A stretch of 34,292 bases of DNA from DASPOJ01 sp049790315 (GTDB lineage Bacteria; Acidobacteriota; Terriglobia; Acidiferrales; UBA7541), in the NCBI GenBank assembly GCA_049790315.1, contig JBAQYV010000070.1, positions 1 through 34,292 of the forward strand. Reading direction: 5' to 3'. The notes under the pieces are model-generated. The model saw only the letters and a list, made by a program, of their open reading frames with translations. It did not search any database and was not told the DNA's origin. Positions 1-8,759 of this stretch are shown here, piece after piece (positions within the stretch are counted from its first letter, which is position 1; each line of letters starts with the position of its first letter). The position numbers and the translations under genes are program-made.

Positions 1-20
1 GGTTAGGGGTTAGATCAGCT

Positions 21-3000
21 TTAGAACGTGAACTTCGCCGAGGCGAAGAGGGATCGCGCGCCCGAGCTGATCGCCGAAGCGTTGCTTCCGCTCGAGGCGA
101 TCGTGGACGAGATTTGCCCGAAGCTTCCGGGGTTGCCCACCGTGAGGGCGGTTGTGGCTGATGGGTTAGAGAAGTGCGGTGTGTTTGTGATGCTGAACGC
201 TTCCAGCTGAAGCTGCAGGTTCATCTGTTCATGGATCGGGAAGGTGCGGCCCAGGCTCAAGTCGAGGTTGAACAGGCCAGGCCCGCGGAATTCGTCACGA
301 CCCGAGTTGCCAAATGCGGCACCGCAGGAACCAGTAACCGCGCCAGCCGTACCGCACGCGACCACGGAATAGAAATCGGCCGGGTTGAAATAGGTGCAAG
401 CGGGATTTGAATTGGTGCACGTCACGCCCGGCGGCGGGCCAGGGTTGTTATAGAATTGAATGTTCTGCACGAGCTGGTTGGCGGTTTGCGAGTTGCCCGT
501 AGCGTCCAACGAATTTGAATTCCCGCTTACTGTGAATGGGTAGCCGCTTGCCTTCGTCAGCACTTCGTTCAATTGCCAGCCGCCGAGAAGCTTGCCGCCG
601 AAACCCGACCTCATCCAGCGACCGTCCTTACCGAGGGGACTCTGCTCGACGCCGAAGATTTCAAGGTTGTTGGTTTGATCGAAACCAGCGGTCGCACGGT
701 TCCGGTAAAAGTAATTCGGTGCGGTGAAAAAGAACCCCGAGTCGGAGTAGTTCGTATTGGCGTTATTGATCTGGTCAATCGCATGCGACCATGTGTAGTT
801 GACGCCGATGAAACCACCATGTCCCAGCCGGCGGCTCAATTGCGTCTGCAGGGCGTTATAGCTCCCGGTTGCGCAGGCGCATTGCGAGTTGATAGTTAGT
901 CCATTGGACGTCAATTGCGTTGGGTACTCCAGGTTCATTTGTCCCGCGAGACCCTGGCCTGGATTGGACCAATTGAGGTTGTAATACGCCTGCTCCCGGA
1001 TCGCGAGAGTGTGGATGCCTGCCACGTTCAAGTTAAATCCCGCACCCAAGTCGCGCTGTACCGTCAGGTTGTAGGACTCGATGTAACCGCGGCGATAGTC
1101 CAGCGGGACAGTGGTTGTATTCACGTTAACAAGCGGGATCATACCCGAGCTGACGTTGAATGTGGGAAGCGCTGGGACTCCGAGCCCGAGAGTGTAGGGC
1201 CCATAGGTGCAAGTGCTCGCGTTCGTCATGCCGTTGCAGGCGATGCCGACCGCAGCCGCGTTGGGGACTGCCATAAGCTGCGCAGGGTAGTATGTCGAAG
1301 GCGAATTCGCCGATACGAGAGCATCAGACGGATACGCGTCACGCAGGTTTCTGAAGTTTGACGGGTCAACGCTGAAGCCGACGCCCGCACGAATCACGGT
1401 TTTGGGGGTCAAGCGATAGGCGAGACCCAAGCGGGGAACGATCTGCGGTGGAGTTTTCACGCCATCCCGCAGAGGAACGCTGCCGTTACCGCCGATCAAG
1501 ACCTGACCGGTAGCGGGATTGAAGACAGGAATTCCTTCCTGCTGCCCCTCGAACGGGGCTTCCGTCATGAAGGGATACCATTCCACGCGTGCGCCGTAGC
1601 TTACAGTCAGCTTCTGCGTCGCTTGCCATGTATCCTGTCCATACCAGGAATATACGGATTCGCGTTCGGTGTTTGGAACTCTGGTGTCGCTGGCCTTTCC
1701 AGCTCCTGGGCTCCCGGCGGGCAATCCGAGCAGGAAGTCCGCAAACACGTTGTACTGCGTAATGCCCGTGGGTGTCCCGTCGGAGGTCATGTTTCCGTTG
1801 AAGTTAAAACCGCCGCGAGCCGTTTGGGCGCTGCCACCCTCCGGTTGGAAATGGTTGATCCCCCAGTGGATTTGCTCGTAACCAAAGCGGATCGCGTGGG
1901 TGTGCTTCTGCCAACTGAAGTTGATATCACCGGTGTATTGGTTGTCACGGAACAAGAAAGGATTTGCTGTGTTCGGGTCGCCCATTCCCGAAAAACCCGA
2001 AAGATTGAACGCTGGAAAGCCGGCTTGCAGCAGCGTTGAGCCATTGGAACCCGGAATGTCCTCAGCGAGTCCAAAATTATCGCCGGCGATGTTATCAATG
2101 TTCAATGCCCCAAGCCGCTGGCGGGTGTATCCAAAGTTCCCGTCCATGATGAAGGAAGGGTTGAAGGCGTACGTGCCACCGAGGCCGACAACCTGAATCC
2201 TGGCGGCCGCATTCCCTGGCTGGCCGCCATTCGTTGCGTTGCCGCCTGCTGCGCCGAGACCGGGCGGGTCAAGCGTGTCGGCGAGCGAAATGCTGTAGCG
2301 GCCCCACATGGTTGACTTGCTGCTGGGCAGATACGTGAACTTCGCGTCGATATCGTCGCGAGTGTAGTCGCCGTCAGCGTTGTTAACGTAGTTGAATGAC
2401 TCGGACGGATTGTACGGCGTGAACGGAGCCGCGGCCGTTTGCAGGACTTTGAGGTAGTCGAGCGCGGCGGGGCTGATTTGGGTCAACGGGATAAAATTGT
2501 TCACGAACTGAGTGCGGCCCGTTCCTGCGGTAGTACCAGTCGTGGGATTAAATATTGTTACGGGAACCGTGGTGGTTCCGCTGAGATAGCTGCTCGGCAA
2601 CTGGATTCCCTGAACGCCACCCACGGTCGTAACGCTGTACATGCTGGAGTCCGGAATGAGCTCGTTCACGAACGCGTTCTGACGCTGCGTCGTCCGCTCC
2701 CAATCTCCGAAGAAAAACAATTTGTTCTTCAAGATTGGCCCGCCGATATTGCCGGCGTATTGATTGTTGATGTTCTTGCGGAGCGGACCGCACTTGTTGA
2801 TCGAAACTGTCACGACGCAGTCGGATCCGTACTCATCTGGCTGCGTGAAATAGTTCAGCGCCGTCATGTGCTGATCGTTGTGGCCGAAGAATGCGCCGCC
2901 ATGGAACTTGTTGGTGCCGGACTTGATCGTGATGTTGACCGCCGCACCGCCCGCCATGCCCTGCTCGGCGTCAAAGGAATTGGTGACGATGTTTACGGTC

Positions 3001-3725
3001 TCAACGGAATCGGCAGGAGGCACATAGGCCACGTTGGCCGGCAGCCAGGGATACATATCCGTCTGGCCGTCAACCCTGGTGGTATTGGTCTGGGCGCTCG
3101 CGCCGTTGACAAAGGCGGTCATACCGCGTTGCGGATTCCCAGAAGCCGAATTCGGTTCCTGCGGCGTGCTGAAGCCGGGGATGACCTTGTACAGGCTCTG
3201 GAAATTCCGTCCTTGAGAAGAGTTTATGGGAAGGTTGCCGAGTTCGGAGGTATTCAAGTCCGTGTGAACGTCGCCGCGATCGGTTTGCAGCACAGGAGCG
3301 GTTGCGGCAACCGTGACAGTTTCGGTCTTGCCGGCCACGGTCAGAACCGTGTCCGCGCGAAGCACGTTGTTGGTCTTGATGGCGAGGCCTTCCTGAACCG
3401 CCGTTCCCAAGCCAGGAGCCGTGATCGTCAACTTGTACGTGCCCGGAACAAGGTCAGTGAACTCAAAGATGCCGCGGTCATCGGTCTTGGTAGTGGAGAC
3501 CAAGCCAGTGCCGGTGTCGGTGGCCGTAACGTCGGCGTTCGGCACAACCGCGCCAGTTTGATCGGTGACGTTGCCCGTGAGATCGCCGTAGAGCACTTGA
3601 GCGTGCGCGGCAACGGGAATCATGCAGATACATGCGACCAATAAAACTAAAGCGTATCCAATGGCCCGAATTCTTTTTACGTTGTCGTTTACAGTCGCCC
3701 TACACGACAGAGTGTACTTCGACAT
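21..3725 (-). CDS. Oar-like TonB-dependent receptor with N-terminal carboxypeptidase-regulatory domain
   Basis: Likely outer-membrane transporter for oligosaccharides, powered by TonB. The 1234-residue protein starts with a signal peptide (hydrophobic about residues 22-38, cleavage after AHA near 42). A carboxypeptidase-regulatory-like beta-sandwich follows (about 45-130: GNVTDQTGAVVPNADV, then DDRGIFEF and VPGTYKL), then a plug-like region (about 150-280), then a long Tyr/Asn/Phe-rich beta-barrel. It ends in Phe (AKFTF), as expected for an outer-membrane barrel. The start at 3725 is preceded by a purine-rich AAGGGGGG ribosome site. It lies 27 bp downstream of the ROK regulator on the same strand, so the two are probably co-transcribed. 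No SusD-like partner is visible, which fits Acidobacteriota receptors rather than Bacteroidota SusCD pairs. The substrate is not shown by the sequence; glucuronoxylan fragments are inferred from neighbouring enzymes and a shared operator-like repeat. Confidence 0.9.
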   Translation of the reverse strand: MSKYTLSCRATVNDNVKRIRAIGYALVLLVACICMIPVAAHAQVLYGDLTGNVTDQTGAVVPNADVTATDTGTGLVSTTKTDDRGIFEFTDLVPGTYKLTITAPGLGTAVQEGLAIKTNNVLRADTVLTVAGKTETVTVAATAPVLQTDRGDVHTDLNTSELGNLPINSSQGRNFQSLYKVIPGFSTPQEPNSASGNPQRGMTAFVNGASAQTNTTRVDGQTDMYPWLPANVAYVPPADSVETVNIVTNSFDAEQGMAGGAAVNITIKSGTNKFHGGAFFGHNDQHMTALNYFTQPDEYGSDCVVTVSINKCGPLRKNINNQYAGNIGGPILKNKLFFFGDWERTTQRQNAFVNELIPDSSMYSVTTVGGVQGIQLPSSYLSGTTTVPVTIFNPTTGTTAGTGRTQFVNNFIPLTQISPAALDYLKVLQTAAAPFTPYNPSESFNYVNNADGDYTRDDIDAKFTYLPSSKSTMWGRYSISLADTLDPPGLGAAGGNATNGGQPGNAAARIQVVGLGGTYAFNPSFIMDGNFGYTRQRLGALNIDNIAGDNFGLAEDIPGSNGSTLLQAGFPAFNLSGFSGMGDPNTANPFLFRDNQYTGDINFSWQKHTHAIRFGYEQIHWGINHFQPEGGSAQTARGGFNFNGNMTSDGTPTGITQYNVFADFLLGLPAGSPGAGKASDTRVPNTERESVYSWYGQDTWQATQKLTVSYGARVEWYPFMTEAPFEGQQEGIPVFNPATGQVLIGGNGSVPLRDGVKTPPQIVPRLGLAYRLTPKTVIRAGVGFSVDPSNFRNLRDAYPSDALVSANSPSTYYPAQLMAVPNAAAVGIACNGMTNASTCTYGPYTLGLGVPALPTFNVSSGMIPLVNVNTTTVPLDYRRGYIESYNLTVQRDLGAGFNLNVAGIHTLAIREQAYYNLNWSNPGQGLAGQMNLEYPTQLTSNGLTINSQCACATGSYNALQTQLSRRLGHGGFIGVNYTWSHAIDQINNANTNYSDSGFFFTAPNYFYRNRATAGFDQTNNLEIFGVEQSPLGKDGRWMRSGFGGKLLGGWQLNEVLTKASGYPFTVSGNSNSLDATGNSQTANQLVQNIQFYNNPGPPPGVTCTNSNPACTYFNPADFYSVVACGTAGAVTGSCGAAFGNSGRDEFRGPGLFNLDLSLGRTFPIHEQMNLQLQLEAFSITNTPHFSNPSATTALTVGNPGSFGQISSTIASSGSNASAISSGARSLFASAKFTF

Positions 3726-3752
3726 TTGCCCCCCTTTATTTTAACCTGACGA

Positions 3753-5093
3753 CTAAATTCGCGTGCCAACACCCCGGAGACTTCCAGAATCTCGATGCCG
3801 CCCCGATGCGCCTGATCGCACGCGGCCGCTATTGGCGCGGCCGTAGCCATTCCCCTGCGCGTTTGGGGCGTCCTTCTGTTTCTCAGCGTCCCGCTCCGCA
3901 TCCTGCTCCGCTTCGCGGGGCGCCGAACCAAAATGCTTTTTGAGAACCAACGCGACCGTGCCACTGAGCCGCGACATGCTCGGATCAGCCGCCGGTCTGA
4001 CGCGCGGCGGTTTTCCAACCAGGACGGCCGCGGCGACTTCGCTCTCAATGATCGGGCCGAGGCGAGCCCACAGGCGCGTGAACACGCCGACCACGACGAT
4101 TTCTTCCGGCGCCAGCCCGGCAACGATAATGCGCATGCCGCGACCGATGGCGCGCGCCATCGTGTCCAAGGCTTTCAGCGCCAATGCATCGCCAGTCTCG
4201 GCGAGCGCAAGAAGATCCTGAAAACTCAAATCGGTGGAAGCGGATGCCGCGTTCGATTCATGGTAGTAGCGCACGGCGGCGCGCTGCGACGCATAGACTT
4301 CCCAACATCCGCGGCCGCCGCAAGTGCAGAGCGGTCCATTCGGATCGAGCGGCACGTGGCCGAATTCGCCGGACATCCCGTTCAGTCCACGGGCCAACTG
4401 GCCATTGGTGAAAACGCCCGTGCCAACACCTTCGGAAACAGTGACGACGACAAGATCGCGAATTCTCTCCGCGTGGCCGAACCAGACTTCAGCCAGAACG
4501 CATGCGTTGGCGGCGTTTTCGAGTTCCACGCGCATTCCGGTGGCGCTTTCGATCGCGCCTTTAAAATCGAAAGAGGAGCGCCACTTCAAATTGGGCGCGA
4601 AAACGACGTGCCGTGTGGCTTCATCGAAGCGGCCCGGCAGACTGATTCCGATGCCCTCGAAAAGCAGGCCCGGATGAGCCTTCGTCAAACGGAGAATTTT
4701 GGCGGAAAGATTGGCGGCCATGGTGCGAGGGTCGGGTGATGTGGGAATCGTTTCTTGCGAAAGGAAGCGGCCATTCACGTCCGCCACAGCTATGGTGGTG
4801 CGAGCGGGGCGAAGATCGGCAACGACGATGGCGCGCTGTTCATTCAATCGTAGAAATGTAGGGCGTCTTCCGCGCGGAAGCCGTCCGGTTGCGCCGTACA
4901 CCACCCAGCGTTCCTGGATCAACTGCTCGGTGATGAGCGACACCGTGCTCCGCTGCAACCCGGAAATACGCGCGAGCTCGGCGCGCGAAATCGGCTGGCG
5001 GCGGCGAATCAAATTGAGCACCACGCCGCGATTGATATCGCGAGCGGTTTCGCTCGAGGCCACTTGCGTATTGGTGAAGTCCAGTCGCCGCAT
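3753..5093 (-). CDS. ROK-family (NagC/XylR/Mlc-like) transcriptional regulator
   Basis: Sugar-responsive DNA-binding regulator. An N-terminal winged helix-turn-helix spans about residues 18-75 (ISRAELARISGLQRSTVSLI). A ROK sugar-kinase-like domain spans about 85-389, with an EGVGTG loop near 221 and the ROK zinc signature: His246 in GEFGHV plus Cys256, Cys258 and Cys263 in CTCGGRGCWE. These positions nearly coincide with the Mlc zinc ligands. The C-terminus carries about 57 extra low-complexity, charged residues (from about 390) with no family counterpart that I recognise. It lies just upstream of the TonB receptor gene on the same strand. A 21-bp operator-like repeat sits 131 bp upstream of its start and recurs in the GH67/GH3 promoter region, so it may regulate its own operon and those enzymes. 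A xylose- or xylobiose-type effector is a guess from context. Confidence 0.93.
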   Translation of the reverse strand: MRRLDFTNTQVASSETARDINRGVVLNLIRRRQPISRAELARISGLQRSTVSLITEQLIQERWVVYGATGRLPRGRRPTFLRLNEQRAIVVADLRPARTTIAVADVNGRFLSQETIPTSPDPRTMAANLSAKILRLTKAHPGLLFEGIGISLPGRFDEATRHVVFAPNLKWRSSFDFKGAIESATGMRVELENAANACVLAEVWFGHAERIRDLVVVTVSEGVGTGVFTNGQLARGLNGMSGEFGHVPLDPNGPLCTCGGRGCWEVYASQRAAVRYYHESNAASASTDLSFQDLLALAETGDALALKALDTMARAIGRGMRIIVAGLAPEEIVVVGVFTRLWARLGPIIESEVAAAVLVGKPPRVRPAADPSMSRLSGTVALVLKKHFGSAPREAEQDAERDAEKQKDAPNAQGNGYGRANSGRVRSGASGRHRDSGSLRGVGTRI

Positions 5094-6079
5094 TTAATTC
5101 GTCACGAGAACTAAATCTTCAAATCGATTCACGCGCCTTAAATCAAATTCAAAAAAATTCACAGGTGGTTCGAAAATCGTTGTTGCTTGGAGTGGCGTCG
5201 TTGCTTGCGCGCGGCATTAAAAACCCTTTACGTGTACGTGCACGAGCGCGTTTTTGCAGCCGATGGCACACCCTTAAATTCGTGTTGCGAACTATATGCG
5301 CATTTCGGCGGTTGTCAAGCATAAATTTCCCCCACCAGGCTTCAGAAAGGTACCTGCCGAATACCTCGATATTGCTTGGTCATGTGGTACGCAAGCCCAG
5401 CACCTCGGGTACCGACGAACCCGTTCCCGGCACGAAGGCCGCGCGCCTCACTTCGTCGAGGTAGGGGTGCGCCATCGCGTGTGCGAGGGGCACATGAAAC
5501 AGCCAATGGTTCCTCGGCGTACGATCCTTGGCGTGTCCTGAATTCGGGGGCGCGCAGTGCAGTCATTGATGTCAGGCTTTCCTCAGACATAATGCAGTTT
5601 CAATATGTGCAGTGCGGGCGGCGTCCGCTGTGCTGGTGGCCACAGGAGCCGATTTCAGTGTGGCTATCATGCAGGTGGAAGCCCACCCAGGCAGGGATGC
5701 TGGGCGAAAGGGCTGCCCGGCCGGCAGGCGAGGCTCGACGATCGGTGAATCTCGGGTGCCATGTTCGCAATGCCTGGCTAGTGTCTGTGTATATTACAGA
5801 AACAAAATCAGTTATATATGCTATAAAATGGACGGCCGGAACTTTGTCGAGATACGCGGCACTAGCCTTCGATGTAACGTTGGTGTAGAACGCGACACAT
5901 CGTTTGAGCGCGCTTCCGCTAAGGGGGTGGGACCTTCCCGGATTTCATAGCTTCCTGAGGCCTTGAGATATGCGTTGTAGTATTTTATCCCGGCGAGCGC
6001 CGCTTTTCTATTCCGACCCAGATGCAGTGCGATGGCTCGCTCTGTGGTCAGGGAAGCACGAAGGGTTTCGTGCCGCTAC
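5094..6079. other. 986-bp intergenic region without a convincing gene
   Basis: This stretch lies between the start of the ROK gene and the 3' end of the GH67 gene. Short open frames on both strands have odd compositions (Arg/Cys/Trp-rich, no recognisable domain) and overlap one another, so I do not call any. The one clear element is the 21-bp repeat at 5224-5244. A markedly AT-rich patch lies at about 5788-5830, unlike the GC-rich surroundings, and could be a promoter or a relic of decayed DNA. No tRNA, terminator with a T-tract, or inverted terminal repeats were seen. Confidence 0.6.
5224..5244 (+). promoter_or_regulatory. Operator-like 21-bp repeat, copy 1 (upstream of ROK-receptor pair)
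   Basis: A 21-bp sequence containing TTTACGTGTACGTGCACG is identical to 8681-8701. Its core GTGTACGTGCAC is an imperfect palindrome (10 of 12 positions pair) centred on CG, the symmetry typical of LacI-family operators. It lies 131 bp upstream of the ROK start. An exact 21-mer recurring by chance in 34 kb is very unlikely, and both copies are in intergenic promoter regions. Whether LacI (11206-12297) or ROK (3753-5093) binds it is not decided by sequence. Confidence 0.7.
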
Positions 6080-8611
6080 CTACTGCCTCTCGCGATGGAT
6101 CTCCACATAATCAAGGGGCGCTAGCTCCATGCCGTCGGGGATGCCTTCAATGCGGATTTTATCGCCGGGGCGAAGCGCGAGGCCCGGGATACGGCGTCGC
6201 GTGGAGGAATCGGCGTTGGGCTTGAGCGCGGGCAGATGATCGTCCGCGAGCCACGAATCAACACTCTGGTCATTGATATAGACGCGAAACTTCGACACGC
6301 CGTTTGCTTGGTCGAAGTATTCAACGTCGAGTTCGTACCGACCGGCGGCGCCTGAGAAGGCGAATGAAGCCGTGCACTTTTGCGCAGGCGCGGAACATTG
6401 TATGGCCTTCCCGCCGGAAGCGGCTTCGGGCGGCGTGACGTCAAAGGGAACGTAGCCCTGAAGCTGCATCGATTCCGCTTCGATGCGGCCGGGATTGTGA
6501 TCCACGCGGCCGCGCGCATCGGGAATGCCGGACTTCGCGAGAAACCAATCGTCGACCGCGTCACGCCAGACGATCGCATGGCCGGATTGATATTCCAGAC
6601 GTGCCAGCACGGCGGCGTAGCGATCGTCGTCGACGCGGCCGGCGAGTGACTTCCATTGCGAGACGAATTGCGCGGCATCTTCGGCGCCTTCGTAATGCGA
6701 ATCGTAAACGTGCTGGATCACGGTTTTTCCGGAGTGCAGCACGTACGTGTACGGAACGTGATGGAAAAATAGAAGCAAGTTATCGGGGCACGCGGCTGGC
6801 GATTCGTACAGCTTTTGCACCGCGGGGGAATATTGGCCGATGTAGCCGGTGCCGGTCGCGATGGTGCGATCCATGCCAACGGCGTCGTGATCCGCGCGAA
6901 CCCATTGGCCCCAGCCGTTGTTTTCGGCGGATTGCGGCGCCGGTCCGTAGTGGGCGCCGGTAATATTTGTGAGCGTGCCGGCGCCGAGAGGACCGGTGTA
7001 AAGCTCGTAGACGTGCCAGGAAGCGAGTTGCATCGCCGTGATGGTGCGCACCACGAGAGGATCGTTGCCGAAGGTGAGGCGCGTCCATTCGTCGGCGATC
7101 GCGCTCGCGCTTAGATTTGGATTCCACGCCAGGCGACCGAATCCGTAAAGATTGGCCATCGCCAGCGCGTATCCATCCCACGTGGGATCAAGGCCGACGT
7201 TTGAGACTCCAACGAATCCGCCGGCTGGGCGATTGAATGTTTTGCCGGACACCAAATCTTTGACGGGCGTCGCGGCGGCGGCGTCCGCGTGCATATCGAA
7301 ATCCAGCGTTGTCTTCCACATCGGAACCAGGAAGCACAGGTGGCGCTCCTGGCCGGTGTATTCCTGAACGATTTGCAGTTCGATGGCTTCATTTGTTTTC
7401 TTGAGCCCGCCGAAAAGTGGAGACGCGGGTTCGCGCACCTGGAAATCGATGGGCCCGTTTTTGATTTGTACGATTACGTTGTCGTCGAATTGGCCGTCAA
7501 GCGGATGAAAAATATCGTAGGCGGCGCGGGCGCGATCGTTTTTCAGGTTGGTCCAATCGAGGTGATTGTCATAAACAAATGCGCGGTAGAACAGAACACC
7601 GCCATGCGGTTTGAGCGCGCGGGCAATCACGTTGGCCGCGTCGGCGGGCGTGCGGCCGTAAGTGGAGGGGCCGGCGCGGCCCTCGGAATCCGCTTTTACC
7701 ACGAAGCCGCCGAAATCCGGGATCAAGCTGTAGATTTGGTCCGTCTTCGCGCGCCAGAACTCGGCAACCTTGGGATCGAGCGGATCGAATGAATCGAGGC
7801 CGCCGACGACTTTGGGGCTGTTGACGGCGACGGAGAGCGCCAGTTGAATGCCCCAGCGGCGGAAGACGTCGGCGATCCGCGCGACTTGCGGAAGAAAATC
7901 ATCGTTCAGCACGGCGGGGTTCGCGTTGACATTGTTGATCGCGCAACCGTTGATTCCGACGGATGCGAGCAGGCGGGCGTATTCGTCGACGCGCGTGAGA
8001 TCGGGCCGGACGGCGCCATTATCGAAGAAGATCGAGCGACCGCCGAAACCCTTTTCGATCGTGCCGTTGATATTGTCCCACTCGTTGACCCAGCGCAGGG
8101 GTACGGCGGGTTGCTGAACATCGTTATTTAAAATTGCGATGTTTTCGTTTCGCGCCATTTTGCTGAGAAAGGCAAACACGCCGTAGAGAACGCCGCGCTC
8201 GTCGGCGCCGGCGATGATCGTGCATGCGAATCCGTGGACGCGGCCGGTGGCTACGACGAAGCCATCGCCGCTGAGCTTGGCGGGGAGTGCGAGCGCGGGC
8301 GCCGCCGTGTGGATATCGGCGAGCGTGCCGAGGACGAAGGCGGATTCCGTGGGCGCGCCGTTCTCAGCGCGAAGTGTTCTTCCGAGCATTCCTTTTACAC
8401 CGCGAATTAATTCGGCTTGCGCTGTGGCGATTACGGTGGAATCGCCGAGCGCGGACACGGTCGCGGGAAGCGAATCGTATTTCGCGGCGTCGGCTCGGGC
8501 CAGCGGGGCGTAACGTAGCCAGGCATCTTCGCCGGATTCTGCGCGCAGGCGCTGGGGCGCGGCAGCGAGCAGCAGGATTGTGGTGAGTGTCAGGGGGACA
8601 AAGTACTTCAA
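6080..8611 (-). CDS. Secreted GH67 alpha-glucuronidase with C-terminal CBM-like domain
   Basis: Hydrolyses the alpha-1,2 bond that links (4-O-methyl)glucuronic acid to the end xylose of xylo-oligosaccharides. The signal peptide covers about residues 1-24 (LTLTTILLLAAAPQRLRA). The GH67 core covers about 25-708, with the family hallmark WVNEWDNINGTIEKGFGGRS at 174-193. Likely catalytic residues are acid Glu310 (KADSEGR) and the base pair Asp389 (NGPIDFQVRE) and Glu417 (QEYTGQ). Their 28-residue spacing equals that of Asp365/Glu393 in the Cellvibrio enzyme (recalled). At 843 residues it is longer than usual (about 680-730). The extra C-terminal segment, from about 709, begins RIEAESM and resembles CBM6/CBM35-type beta-sandwich modules. 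The gene is divergent from GH3 with a shared operator-like repeat between them. Its secreted location suggests trimming of side chains outside the cytoplasm. Confidence 0.93.
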   Translation of the reverse strand: MKYFVPLTLTTILLLAAAPQRLRAESGEDAWLRYAPLARADAAKYDSLPATVSALGDSTVIATAQAELIRGVKGMLGRTLRAENGAPTESAFVLGTLADIHTAAPALALPAKLSGDGFVVATGRVHGFACTIIAGADERGVLYGVFAFLSKMARNENIAILNNDVQQPAVPLRWVNEWDNINGTIEKGFGGRSIFFDNGAVRPDLTRVDEYARLLASVGINGCAINNVNANPAVLNDDFLPQVARIADVFRRWGIQLALSVAVNSPKVVGGLDSFDPLDPKVAEFWRAKTDQIYSLIPDFGGFVVKADSEGRAGPSTYGRTPADAANVIARALKPHGGVLFYRAFVYDNHLDWTNLKNDRARAAYDIFHPLDGQFDDNVIVQIKNGPIDFQVREPASPLFGGLKKTNEAIELQIVQEYTGQERHLCFLVPMWKTTLDFDMHADAAAATPVKDLVSGKTFNRPAGGFVGVSNVGLDPTWDGYALAMANLYGFGRLAWNPNLSASAIADEWTRLTFGNDPLVVRTITAMQLASWHVYELYTGPLGAGTLTNITGAHYGPAPQSAENNGWGQWVRADHDAVGMDRTIATGTGYIGQYSPAVQKLYESPAACPDNLLLFFHHVPYTYVLHSGKTVIQHVYDSHYEGAEDAAQFVSQWKSLAGRVDDDRYAAVLARLEYQSGHAIVWRDAVDDWFLAKSGIPDARGRVDHNPGRIEAESMQLQGYVPFDVTPPEAASGGKAIQCSAPAQKCTASFAFSGAAGRYELDVEYFDQANGVSKFRVYINDQSVDSWLADDHLPALKPNADSSTRRRIPGLALRPGDKIRIEGIPDGMELAPLDYVEIHRERQ

Positions 8612-8680
8612 GAGTTTACCCCGGGCCCGAAATTTCCGTTGCGGCGCTTCTCATACCACCGTTGCGCATAAGAATCAAAT

Positions 8681-8712
8681 CCCTTTACGTGTACGTGCAC
8701 GGAGCCTATAGT
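8681..8712 (+). promoter_or_regulatory. Operator-like repeat copy 2 overlapping a sigma70-type promoter for GH3
   Basis: The 21-bp repeat (8681-8701) lies in the 148-bp divergent region between the GH67 start (8611) and the GH3 start (8760). A plausible promoter overlaps it: -35 TTTACG at 8684-8689, a 17-nt spacer, and -10 TATAGT at 8707-8712. The palindromic core GTGTACGTGCAC (about 8689-8700) falls in the spacer, so a bound regulator would block RNA polymerase directly. The same site could act on GH67 in the other direction. The repeat identity is seen directly; the promoter assignment and repression mode are inferred. Confidence 0.65.
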
Positions 8713-8759
8713 ACGGCGGGTTCGCCCGCGAGTTGAGGGTGCGATTTAAGGGAGGATTC

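Noticed and set aside
3433..3444. 10-of-12 match to the operator core inside the TonB receptor gene
   Set aside because: It encodes part of the conserved beta-sandwich (GTYKL) and fits chance expectation; used as a caution against over-reading 26552-26563.
2439..3644. 401-codon open frame on the plus strand opposite the TonB receptor
   Set aside because: It is antisense to a clear receptor gene, has no domain and arises from GC-rich codon bias.
3933..4739. 268-codon plus-strand frame opposite the ROK gene
   Set aside because: The minus-strand ROK protein is fully supported by its zinc and helix-turn-helix motifs; the opposite frame has no domain.
5376..5888. 170-codon plus-strand frame in the 5094-6079 gap
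   Set aside because: The translation is Arg/Trp/Cys-rich without domain or ribosome site, and overlaps other equal-quality frames.
6737..6756. ACGTACGTGTACGG inside GH67 as an operator
   Set aside because: It is within coding sequence, and only one half of the core matches.
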